Source: Actinomycetales bacterium
GTDB lineage: Bacteria; Actinomycetota; Actinomycetes; Actinomycetales; JAHECE01
Assembly: GCA_024641895.1 (NCBI GenBank)
Contig: JAHECE010000147.1
Location: 1 to 6,571 of the forward strand
Direction: 5' to 3'
DNA: 6,571 nucleotides
Shown here: piece by piece, positions 1 through 5,087 of the stretch
Layout of the letters: each line of letters opens with the position of its first letter
Numbering within the stretch: the stretch's first letter is position 1
Program-made: the position numbers and the translations under genes
The notes under the pieces: model-generated
Told to the model about the DNA's origin: nothing
The model's input: the letters and a program-made list of their open reading frames with translations, nothing else
Databases searched by the model: none

Positions 1-616
1 GCACCGCGAGCCCCTGCTCGGGTACGTCACGGTCGACCGCGGTGTGCAGGTATGAGTCGAGCTGGAAGCGACGCGCCCGCGCGGACAGCCGCCGCATTCC
101 CGGGTAGCCCGAGGCCACGATCTCCTCGACGTAGTCGGTCAAGGTCAGGGAGCACGACCCAGCGAGCGGCTCACGGCGTCCCGACAGCAGCGTTCGCAGG
201 CTCACCGTGGGCGTGGTGATCTGGCGTTCGGACAACGTCATCGGACGCATCCGCAGGCGCCCGATCCGCCCCGCTCCCGAGTGCGCGGTGGTTCCCGGCG
301 CGGGAGTGGCGCTGCCGACCAGGAGGAACTGCCCGCCCGCGGCGTCGGCGTCCACCGCATGCCGAACGACGTCCCAGACCTCGGGGACCTTCTGCCACTC
401 GTCGACCAGCAGCGGGCGCGCCCGGCGCAGGACCTGTTCCGGCTCGGCGGCGACCGACTCCCGCTGGGCCTTGGAGTCCAGTCGCAGGACTCCGTGGACA
501 CGCTGCTCGGCAGTCGTGGTCTTCCCGACACCCTTGGGTCCGTCGATGGCGATGGCCGCCACCTCGCCGAACAGCTCGTCGAGCTCTTCATCGATGATCC
601 GACGCGCGTAGTCCAC
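1..616 (-). CDS. AAA-type ATPase of the DUF4143-associated family (partial, N-terminal part)
   Basis: Open minus-strand frame running off the left edge; 205 codons are visible. Walker A is GPKGVGKTT (residues 26-34) and Walker B is LLVDEWQK (69-76), followed by a sensor-like strand FLLVGSATP (97-105), then HSGAGRIGRLRMRPMTLSE (112-130) and DYVEEIVASGYPG (161-173). These blocks, in this order, match bacterial AAA_14 ATPases that carry a C-terminal DUF4143 domain; that domain would lie outside the window. The role of this family is poorly defined, although such genes are often found in accessory regions. Start choice: an in-frame TAG lies two codons before a TTG at 622. GTG at 616 is preferred because AGGA lies 7 bases before it; the same bases form TAGGAT, a possible -10 for leaderless initiation. 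The family call is firm; cellular function and completeness cannot be judged here. Confidence 0.87.
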   Translation of the reverse strand, partial: MDYARRIIDEELDELFGEVAAIAIDGPKGVGKTTTAEQRVHGVLRLDSKAQRESVAAEPEQVLRRARPLLVDEWQKVPEVWDVVRHAVDADAAGGQFLLVGSATPAPGTTAHSGAGRIGRLRMRPMTLSERQITTPTVSLRTLLSGRREPLAGSCSLTLTDYVEEIVASGYPGMRRLSARARRFQLDSYLHTAVDRDVPEQGLAV

Positions 617-622
617 GATCAA

Positions 623-628
623 ATCCTA
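623..628 (-). promoter_or_regulatory. TAGGAT: -10 hexamer or ribosome binding site of the AAA ATPase gene
   Basis: On the minus strand TAGGAT ends 6 bases before the GTG at 616. It fits the actinobacterial -10 pattern TANNNT placed for a leaderless transcript, while its AGGA core also sits 7 bases before GTG like a Shine-Dalgarno site. No convincing -35 is visible. The two readings cannot be separated from sequence alone. Confidence 0.4.
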
Positions 629-646
629 CAACTAGCCGATCGTGAA

Positions 647-745
647 TCAGTCGAACAGCACGGTCTGAACGCGACAGTTCGCACGGTACCAGTCACGAGC
701 GACCTGCGAACACTCCTCCGGGTGTCTGCCCGCGAGGAACGGGCG
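647..745 (-). pseudogene. Possible C-terminal remnant of a decayed gene
   Basis: A 32-codon minus-strand stretch lies between an in-frame TAG (746-748) and its own TGA (647-649). The peptide contains RPFLAGRHPEE, then VARDWYRAN and a final VQTVLFD, which reads like a natural protein end rather than the Arg/Pro/Ala-rich noise usual in shadow frames. There is no start codon with a ribosome binding site, so it cannot be an intact gene. It sits 31 bases before the AAA ATPase start, on the same strand. I do not recognise the family; a chance open frame remains possible. Confidence 0.3.
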
Positions 746-850
746 CTACCCGAAACGGCGACGAAGTCACACGCCAAGGGCAGAATCGGGCGTCGGGCGA
801 GAGCCTCGACCGCCGCCGCGCCCTTCAACGCAAGCGACGCAAGATCCGGG

Positions 851-1066
851 CTAGCTGCGATCCGCATCGAGTTCGGCCCGCAAGTCCTCGCGCCGCGCGT
901 CCGCCTCGTAGGAGCCAGCGATCGTACGCAGGAGGCGTGCCGTTCTGGGCCACACGCTTCGGGTGCCCTTGCTCCACTCCTCGAACAGCCGCGCCAAGTC
1001 GGGCTCCTGGCGACCCCCACGGCGTCGGATGCGCCGAGAGGCTCTGATCGTGTTTGCGCAGGTCAC
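851..1066 (-). pseudogene. Small hypothetical ORF, likely a truncated C-terminal gene fragment beside the tRNA
   Basis: If GTG at 1066 is used this frame gives 71 residues. The plausible part is the last 50 or so: DLARLFEEWSKGTRSVWPRT (24-43), then ARLLRTIAGSYEADARREDL (43-62) and a short acidic tail. This is a helical, charged composition quite unlike the shadow frames around it. The first 20 residues are Arg-rich and unconvincing, and the open frame continues meaninglessly upstream through the tRNA gene. It therefore looks like the end of a longer protein whose front was lost next to the 3' end of tRNA-Ser. No ribosome binding site precedes the GTG. I do not recognise the protein family. 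It could alternatively be a genuine small protein starting inside the frame. Confidence 0.35.
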
Positions 1067-1079
1067 GCGGCGATCGAAC

Positions 1080-1168
1080 TGGCGGAGGATGGGGGATTCG
1101 AACCCCCGAGGGCTGTTAACCCAACACGCTTTCCAAGCGTGCGCCATAGGCCACTAGGCGAATCCTCC
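1080..1168 (-). tRNA. tRNA-Ser(GGA)
   Basis: A class II tRNA on the minus strand. The acceptor arms GGAGGAT (1168-1162) and ATCCTCC (1090-1084) pair perfectly, and the discriminator G is followed by an encoded CCA (1082-1080). The anticodon stem CACGC/GCGTG closes the loop TTGGAAA, with anticodon GGA at 1134-1132, reading UCC and UCU serine codons. A long variable arm (GGG/CCC stem) and a T arm GGGGG-TTCGAAT-CCCCC complete the fold. The long variable arm is the serine identity feature. A TATCCT hexamer lies 10 bases before the 5' end. The 3' side is followed by apparent gene remnants. Confidence 0.97.
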
Positions 1169-1178
1169 AGGCGCAGAG

Positions 1179-1184
1179 AGGATA
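1179..1184 (-). promoter_or_regulatory. Candidate -10 (TATCCT) of tRNA-Ser
   Basis: TATCCT on the minus strand fits TANNNT and ends 10 bases before the mature tRNA 5' end, the usual place for a tRNA promoter with a very short leader. No good -35 hexamer is seen at the expected 17-18 base spacing. Confidence 0.45.
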
Positions 1185-1284
1185 CCCGAGCCTGGGCGCC
1201 GCGTAGACCGGCGTCGGCGCCTCGCTCTGTGGTGGCCACCGGTCGGCTTCCTCATCAGCAGGCTCCAGCTTGGACGCGCTTGTC

Positions 1285-1321
1285 GGGAACTTCGGTGACG
1301 CATAGCGTCGCGAAGGTTCCC
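1285..1321. repeat. 37-base imperfect hairpin formed by two facing copies of the 17-base motif
   Basis: The plus-strand arm GGGAACTTCGGTGACGC (1285-1301) and the minus-strand arm GGGAACCTTCGCGACGC (1321-1305) face each other across a 3-base loop, ATA. Of the 17 opposed positions, 13 are Watson-Crick pairs, two are G-T wobbles and two are mismatches. Both arms fit GGGAACNTYNGYGACGC. The symmetry fits a folded RNA, a REP-like mobile palindrome, or a site for a dimeric DNA-binding protein; the sequence does not decide. No T tract follows on either strand, so a classical terminator is unlikely. Confidence 0.75.
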
Positions 1322-1438
1322 CGCTGCGTGGTCGACGGGCGGGAACTGGCGCTGCGCGGTCGGCCAGAGCGCGAGGAGGGGTCGCCCGGCAGTGGGCGAG
1401 AACCCGGTCGGGCCTCCGGGGGATCTCTGTCCCGCATG

Positions 1439-1455
1439 GCGTCACGGAAGTTCCC
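1439..1455 (-). repeat. Single copy of the 17-base GGGAAC motif
   Basis: The minus strand reads GGGAACTTCCGTGACGC, matching the consensus of the other copies; the bases just beyond (CATGCG) also resemble the TATGCG beyond the copy at 1321-1305. Differences between these two copies are mostly C/T changes. No facing partner arm is visible, so this is a half-element. Confidence 0.65.
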
Positions 1456-1502
1456 GACGACCTCGCGCCAGTCGCCGACCTGGGCTCGGCCGGGCGGGTC
1501 GC

Positions 1503-1547
1503 CGCTCCGTCTCGCTCCCTTCGGTGTCCGCCGGGCCCGACGGAGCG
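1503..1547. repeat. Perfect 9-bp inverted repeat with a 27-base loop
   Basis: CGCTCCGTC at 1503-1511 is the exact reverse complement of GACGGAGCG at 1539-1547. The loop is GC-rich and could fold further. No T tract follows. It is unrelated in sequence to the GGGAAC motif, and its role is unknown. Confidence 0.45.
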
Positions 1548-1586
1548 TTTCGCAGGCCGCACCACGCCGTTCCGACGCGCGCCAAA

Positions 1587-1622
1587 GGCTGCGGGAACGG
1601 CGTCGCTGACGTTCCCGCAGCC
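1587..1622 (-). terminator. Strong hairpin just past the stop of the 109-residue ORF; contains a GGGAAC motif copy
   Basis: GGCTGCGGGAACG (1587-1599) and CGTTCCCGCAGCC (1610-1622) form a perfect 13-bp stem with a 10-base loop. It begins 8 bases after the TAG of the minus-strand gene at 1631. On the minus strand the stem is followed by only TTT, so it is a hairpin-type terminator with a weak U tail. A second small palindrome, ACGTCTC-CTA-GAGACGT (1624-1640), lies over the stop codon. The minus strand of the stem-loop contains GGGAACGTCAGCGACGC (1616-1600), so this hairpin belongs to the local repeat family. Confidence 0.7.
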
Positions 1623-1630
1623 GACGTCTC

Positions 1631-1960
1631 CTAGAGACGTGCGACCACGTCGGTCACGCGCAGCGCCAGGGCCACGAACGCGTCAGCGCGTCGCGTCTTG
1701 GCCGTGCGCGGTTCCATGCTGGATGAGGTGATGCGGTCAGCGTCGAACAGCATCAGCTCTGCCTCGACACGCGTGATGGCCCTGAGTAGACAGGCAGCAT
1801 CGTCGCTGCTCATCTGCGTCCCGGCGCGCGTGACGTTCCCCGGCTGGGGCTTGTAGTAGAAGTCGAGCAATATCGCGAGCAAGCGTTCGGCCGGCTCGCC
1901 AGCCACCAAAGTGGACTCCCCCGTGTCCATGAGATCGAGGGTAGGGCGCAAGTCGATCAT
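1631..1960 (-). CDS. Hypothetical protein, 109 residues
   Basis: I do not recognise this protein. It is soluble, with no signal peptide or membrane segment. Predicted helices lie around residues 24-35 (AERLLAILLDFY), 53-72 (DDAACLLRAITRVEAELMLF) and 88-107, joined by a loop KPQPGNVTRAGTQMSSDD (37-54). The balanced composition and a strong hairpin directly past the TAG support a real gene. Start: ATG at 1960 has no ribosome binding site. An internal ATG at 1930 (residue 11) has TACCCT ending 7 bases before it, which suits a leaderless start and would give 99 residues. The gene is co-directional with the flavin operon but separated from apbE by 158 bases, so it is probably transcribed separately. 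No function is proposed. Confidence 0.65.
   Translation of the reverse strand: MIDLRPTLDLMDTGESTLVAGEPAERLLAILLDFYYKPQPGNVTRAGTQMSSDDAACLLRAITRVEAELMLFDADRITSSSMEPRTAKTRRADAFVALALRVTDVVARL
1938..1943 (-). promoter_or_regulatory. Candidate -10 (TACCCT) for a leaderless start of the 109-residue ORF
   Basis: The minus strand reads TACCCT and then 7 bases to the ATG at 1930-1928, the geometry of leaderless actinobacterial transcripts. It lies inside the frame if translation begins at 1960, so it bears on the choice of start. A second TA-rich hexamer, TAATAT (2005-2000), lies 39 bases before the upstream ATG and is an alternative. Confidence 0.3.
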
Positions 1961-2118
1961 CGTGGGGATCTTCGAACAGGAGAATGCCCAGGATCCCGCA
2001 TATTACGGATGGGGGCACGGTGCCGCGCCAGCTCCGCCGGGCGTGTCTCGATCGCGATGACGCGAATGTGGCGCGGTATCGAGGGTCGCCAGGCGTCGCC
2101 AGGGGAGAGAGTCCCAGG

Positions 2119-2985
2119 TCAGGACGCGTTGGCCCAGCGATGAGTCGTCCCGTCGGCGAAGACGAGCAATCCGCTGGTCCCGTGCAGTCCCCGCGTCGAC
2201 GCGGCGGCTTCCGGCCCGAGCGCGACGAGTGCTGTCGCCCAGACGTCGGCCCACAGCAAGGACGGCCCGATGACCGTGGCCTGAACGATCTCCGTGGCGG
2301 CCTGCCCGGTTCTCGGGTCGAGGATGTGCGCGCCCCGGGCCGCGGAGCCCGAGGTCGCCACCGCACCGTCGTGCACCGGCACCCTCGCGATGAGCCGGCT
2401 CCCATCGGTCGGATCCTCGATCCCGACCTGCCAGGCCTCGCCGTCCGGCCCGCCGCCGTCGTCCGCGCGATCGCCGACCCCGCCCGCCTCGCCGTCCGCC
2501 GACGACGCGCACCGCGCGAGAACGTCTCCACCGGCGTTGATCGCCCAGTCGAGGCCTTGTCCGCCCAGCCCGTTCAGCTGCCGCGAGGCTCGTGCGACGG
2601 CCCAGCCCTTGACCAGGCCGGTCGGGTCGAACAGCCCGGGACGGCCTGGCACGCACGCCCATGCGTCGAACCCGCCGTCGCTGCGGACCAGGGCCGTGCG
2701 GCAGAGGCGCTCGACCTCGCGGAGGTCGTCCGACGTCTCGGCCAGCGACACCTCGCCTCGCTGCAAGCGCCGCAGCTCCGAGTCCTCCCGATAGGTGCTG
2801 AACCTCGCGTCCGCCGCCCGCAGGTCCGCGAACGCGGCCTGGATCGGCTGTTCCACCCACGCGGAGCGGGCGCCAGCACCCCGGACGTGGATGCTGATGG
2901 GCATCCCCATGATCTGCTCGACCCACGCGCGCCGCGGCGTCGCAGCTGCGGCGGGGGTTCCTTCGAGCACCCCTGTGCCGCTCAC
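2119..2985 (-). CDS. apbE: ApbE: FAD:protein FMN transferase
   Basis: The 288-residue enzyme transfers FMN from FAD to a Thr or Ser of FMN-binding-domain proteins, needing Mg2+. Family blocks appear in order: MGMPISIHV (26-34), FSTYREDSEL (62-71), GGFDAWA (104-110), DPTGLVKGWAVARA (120-133, the flavin-binding KG motif), NAGGD (150-154), VATSG (209-213), HILDPRTG (220-227) and the acidic Mg2+-site block ADVWATALVALG (246-257). Length is near normal for a mature ApbE. The start chosen is GTG at 2985, whose GTGA overlaps the TGA of the upstream FMN-binding gene, implying translational coupling; a GTG five codons later is an alternative. The first 25 residues are Ala/Pro/Gly-rich with no hydrophobic run or lipobox, so no export signal is visible, although many ApbE proteins act outside the membrane. 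An insert at about 160-182 is rich in Gly, Asp and Ala. The last gene of the operon. Confidence 0.95.
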   Translation of the reverse strand: MSGTGVLEGTPAAAATPRRAWVEQIMGMPISIHVRGAGARSAWVEQPIQAAFADLRAADARFSTYREDSELRRLQRGEVSLAETSDDLREVERLCRTALVRSDGGFDAWACVPGRPGLFDPTGLVKGWAVARASRQLNGLGGQGLDWAINAGGDVLARCASSADGEAGGVGDRADDGGGPDGEAWQVGIEDPTDGSRLIARVPVHDGAVATSGSAARGAHILDPRTGQAATEIVQATVIGPSLLWADVWATALVALGPEAAASTRGLHGTSGLLVFADGTTHRWANAS

Positions 2986-3461
2986 AGCTGGGCCTGGTCG
3001 AGAGCGCTCTGCAGCGACTGGACGTAGGCGCGGCTCGTGTAGGTCGCCCCCGAGACGAGGTGGATCGACGCGCTCTGCGCGGACACGGTCTCGGACTCCA
3101 GGGTCGGCACGGCGTAGGAGCTGATCTGCATGCTCCTGCCGTCCTGGGACGGGTACTGGGTCGCGACGGCGTCGGTCAGCGAGCCGTTCGTGACGGTGAT
3201 CTGCACCTGGACCGGGCCGAACTGCGTCCGGACGGTGTCGCCCGAGTAGGTCGTGGTGGTGGGCGCCGTCGTCGTCGTGTCGCCCGAGGACGTGCCGGAC
3301 GCCGCGCTGCCCGACGACGAGGAGCCGCTCTGCGTCGCGGCGGAGCCGTCCGAGCCGAGCGCTGTTGACGCGGCGGTGCTCCGGTTGAGGCTCGTCGGGT
3401 AGGAGAGGACGAGGACGAGGCCGGAGAGGGTTCCGGCGATGGCGAGGACGATGCGGCGCAT
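2982..3461 (-). CDS. Small FMN-binding-domain protein, predicted covalently flavinylated redox carrier
   Basis: A 159-residue protein. A short basic start (MRR) and hydrophobic segment 4-20 form a signal or anchor helix; there is no Cys at all, so it is not a lipoprotein. Residues 28-75 are a low-complexity Ser/Thr/Gly/Ala linker. The FMN-binding domain spans about 78-157, with the motif SGATYTS at 137-143; by family precedent FMN is attached by phosphoester to Thr140. The usual motif is D-x-x-(S/T)-G-A-(T/S), but here His134 (codon CAC) stands where Asp is expected. The gene starts 6 bases after the reductase stop and its TGA overlaps the GTG of apbE, so all three genes are coupled. Likely role: extracytoplasmic electron carrier taking electrons from the reductase. 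The domain call is strong; the partner and final acceptor are inferred. Confidence 0.92.
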   Translation of the reverse strand: MRRIVLAIAGTLSGLVLVLSYPTSLNRSTAASTALGSDGSAATQSGSSSSGSAASGTSSGDTTTTAPTTTTYSGDTVRTQFGPVQVQITVTNGSLTDAVATQYPSQDGRSMQISSYAVPTLESETVSAQSASIHLVSGATYTSRAYVQSLQSALDQAQL

Positions 3462-3467
3462 GAGGAC

Positions 3468-4922
3468 CTACCAGGTGAAGTGTTCGAGGTGGATGGCCTC
3501 CGGAGCGACGCCGGCCGCGCGGAGGTCGAGGACGACGGCGTCGGCCCAGGCGGCGGGGCCGCACACATAGACGTCGCGCCGGGGGAGGTCGGGGATCATC
3601 TGCGTCAGGGCGAGCGGCCCGGCGACGTGGCCGTACTGCTCAGGTAGCCAGGAGGTACCGGTGCGGCTGCGGGGGCCGACCAGGTCGAGCACCTGCAGCC
3701 CGGCCGTCTCGGCGAGGTGGCGGATGTCGTGCCGGTGCACGGCGTCCTCCTCCGACCGGGCGCGGTGCAGGAGGATCGGCGCGGCATCGTCGGTGCGCAG
3801 GACCGCGCTCTCCTCGAGAAGTGCGAGCAGGGGAGCGATCCCGACGCCCGCGGCGATCACCGCGAACCGAGGCCGGACGCGCTGCTCCGCGGTCAGCCGG
3901 CCGTACGGGCCCTCGACGAGCACCCGCGTGCCGGGTGCGAGCGCGGCGAGGCGGGCGCCGTCGTCGCCGTTCGTGCCGATCGTCACGCGCAGGCCGGCAT
4001 CGGTGGGGGCGCCGGAGAGTGAGAGGGGGTGGGCCCGTGACCAGCCGTGGCCGGTGCGGAAGCGCCAGACGAAGAACTGCCCCGCGCTGGCGCGCATCTT
4101 GTCGAGGCGGCGGCCGGTGATGTGGACGGCGACGACGCCCGGCGCCTCGGCGCGCACGTGGCTGACCGTGAGCCGGTGCCGGGCGGAGAGCCACAGGGGC
4201 GCTCCAACCCGGAACACCAGGATGCTCGCGGCCGCCGCGCCCCACAGCCCCCACCAGAAGACAGTGGCGGCCGGGGAGCTGAGGAAGTCGCCGCCGGTCC
4301 AGAGCTGGTGCGGCAGGGCGAGGCCCGCGCCGAGGTAGGCATACAGGTGCAGGAGGTGCCAGGACTCGTACCGCATCCGCCGCCGGGCCGCGCGGACGGA
4401 GGTCACGACGACGGCGACCAGGGCCGCCGTGCCGGCGGTGGCCAGCAGCATCCCGGGAGCGGTGGTGACCAGGCTCCAGAACTGGGCGAGGGTGCCCGTG
4501 CCCGCGACCGCGGCGTAGCCCAGGGTGATGAGGACGATGTGAGCCATCATCAGGTTGAACGACGTGAAGCCGATCAGGCGGTGCCACTTCGCGAGACGGT
4601 CCTGCCCGACGGCGCGCTCCACCATGGGGATGCGCGCCATGCCCAGCACCTGGAGCAGGAGCAGGTCGGAGGCGACAAGTCCGGTGAGGCGGCCCGCCGA
4701 GGTCAGGGCGGCGCCCGTCCCTCCCAGCAGGTCCTGCAACCCGCCTGCGCGCTCCCAGAGGACGACGACGAACAGCAGGCTCGCCCACGTACCGAGGCCG
4801 ACGGCGTCGATCCACCAGGACCGACGGCGCGGGCGGCGAAGGAGGGCCGGGCGGCGGGTAGCCGGCCGGCCGGCGCCACCTGCGCGGAGGCCCGTAGGCC
4901 GGGCGAAGCTCGGGGCGCTCAT
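3468..4922 (-). CDS. NOX/ferric-reductase-like transmembrane flavocytochrome b (FAD/NAD(P)H oxidoreductase)
   Basis: A 484-residue membrane protein. A basic N-terminus (21-35) precedes about six membrane helices (roughly 38-57, 78-98, 116-138, 152-176, 189-206, 219-237). Heme ligands are well placed: H114-x13-H128 and H192-x12-H205, the spacing known for the two bis-His hemes of NOX-type enzymes; H189 is an extra candidate. The cytosolic half has an FNR-type fold: FAD motif HPLSLS (298-303), nucleotide-binding GVGIAPLLALL (359-369), CGP (454-456), and an aromatic C-terminal Trp484. It should pass electrons from NAD(P)H through FAD and two hemes to the outer membrane face, probably to the FMN protein encoded next. 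The ATG at 4922 is chosen because AGAGG lies 7 bases upstream; a longer frame exists to 5252 but overlaps ffs. First gene of the operon; substrate (ferric iron, oxygen or only the partner) is unknown. Confidence 0.95.
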   Translation of the reverse strand: MSAPSFARPTGLRAGGAGRPATRRPALLRRPRRRSWWIDAVGLGTWASLLFVVVLWERAGGLQDLLGGTGAALTSAGRLTGLVASDLLLLQVLGMARIPMVERAVGQDRLAKWHRLIGFTSFNLMMAHIVLITLGYAAVAGTGTLAQFWSLVTTAPGMLLATAGTAALVAVVVTSVRAARRRMRYESWHLLHLYAYLGAGLALPHQLWTGGDFLSSPAATVFWWGLWGAAAASILVFRVGAPLWLSARHRLTVSHVRAEAPGVVAVHITGRRLDKMRASAGQFFVWRFRTGHGWSRAHPLSLSGAPTDAGLRVTIGTNGDDGARLAALAPGTRVLVEGPYGRLTAEQRVRPRFAVIAAGVGIAPLLALLEESAVLRTDDAAPILLHRARSEEDAVHRHDIRHLAETAGLQVLDLVGPRSRTGTSWLPEQYGHVAGPLALTQMIPDLPRRDVYVCGPAAWADAVVLDLRAAGVAPEAIHLEHFTW

Positions 4923-5087
4923 CGGGTGCCTCTCGGGTCGGGTCGCGGGCTGGAGATCCGCGTCTGACCATGACTGTGCGGCAACGGGCTGGGGTGTGGC
5001 TGTGGCATTCCTAGGTGCGCGCTGTGAGAGGCGGCGCCACGGCGTCCGGGATGAACGGCCCGCCTGCGGTGGGCTAGGCTTCCCGCA
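4923..5087. other. Divergent intergenic region between the flavin operon and ffs
   Basis: These 165 bases must hold the promoter of the minus-strand operon as well as that of ffs. On the minus strand the only ribosome binding site is AGAGG, 7 bases before ATG 4922. TTGCCG near 4983-4988 could be a -35, but the hexamer 17 bases on (GCGGAT) is a poor -10, so the operon promoter is not identified. No operator of a known regulator was recognised. Confidence 0.4.
5075..5080 (+). promoter_or_regulatory. Candidate -10 (TAGGCT) of ffs
   Basis: TAGGCT fits TANNNT and ends 7 bases before the first paired base of the SRP RNA at 5088, the expected distance to a transcription start. A weak -35-like ATGAAC (5051-5056) lies 18 bases upstream. 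Confidence 0.55.

Larger units (their letters stand above)
1169..1630. other. Gene-free, palindrome-rich interval
   Basis: This 462-base interval holds no credible gene. The open frames crossing it are Arg/Pro/Ser-rich, overlap the tRNA, and lack ribosome binding sites. It carries four close matches to GGGAACNTYNGYGACGC, a perfect 9-bp inverted repeat (arms 1503-1511 and 1539-1547), the ten-base palindrome GGTGGCCACC near 1232, and the tRNA promoter at its left end. The concentration of inverted repeats is unlike the rest of the window. Confidence 0.6.

Noticed and set aside
1116..1565. A 149-codon minus-strand open frame in the gap before the tRNA
   Set aside because: It overlaps the tRNA gene, has no ribosome binding site, and encodes the palindromic repeats as if by accident.
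281..1609. A 442-codon plus-strand open frame
   Set aside because: It runs antisense through the ATPase gene and the tRNA-Ser gene, and its product is Arg/Ser/Pro-rich noise with no motif. Stop-free frames of this length are common in such GC-rich DNA.
1285..1622. CRISPR array or LexA boxes as the explanation for the GGGAAC repeats
   Set aside because: Copies are unevenly spaced, in both orientations and without uniform spacers, so this is not CRISPR. The GAAC cores lack the close NNNN-GTTC partner of an actinobacterial LexA box.
2084..2118. A terminator for the flavin operon just past apbE
   Set aside because: Only a 4-bp GGGA/TCCC stem and short tandem copies of GTCGCCAGG are visible, with no T tract; too weak to call.
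2986..3564. An upstream extension of ApbE giving 481 residues
   Set aside because: The extension lies in another frame of the FMN-binding gene and is Arg/Pro/Gly-rich. The GTGA overlap at 2985-2982 gives a normal-length ApbE.
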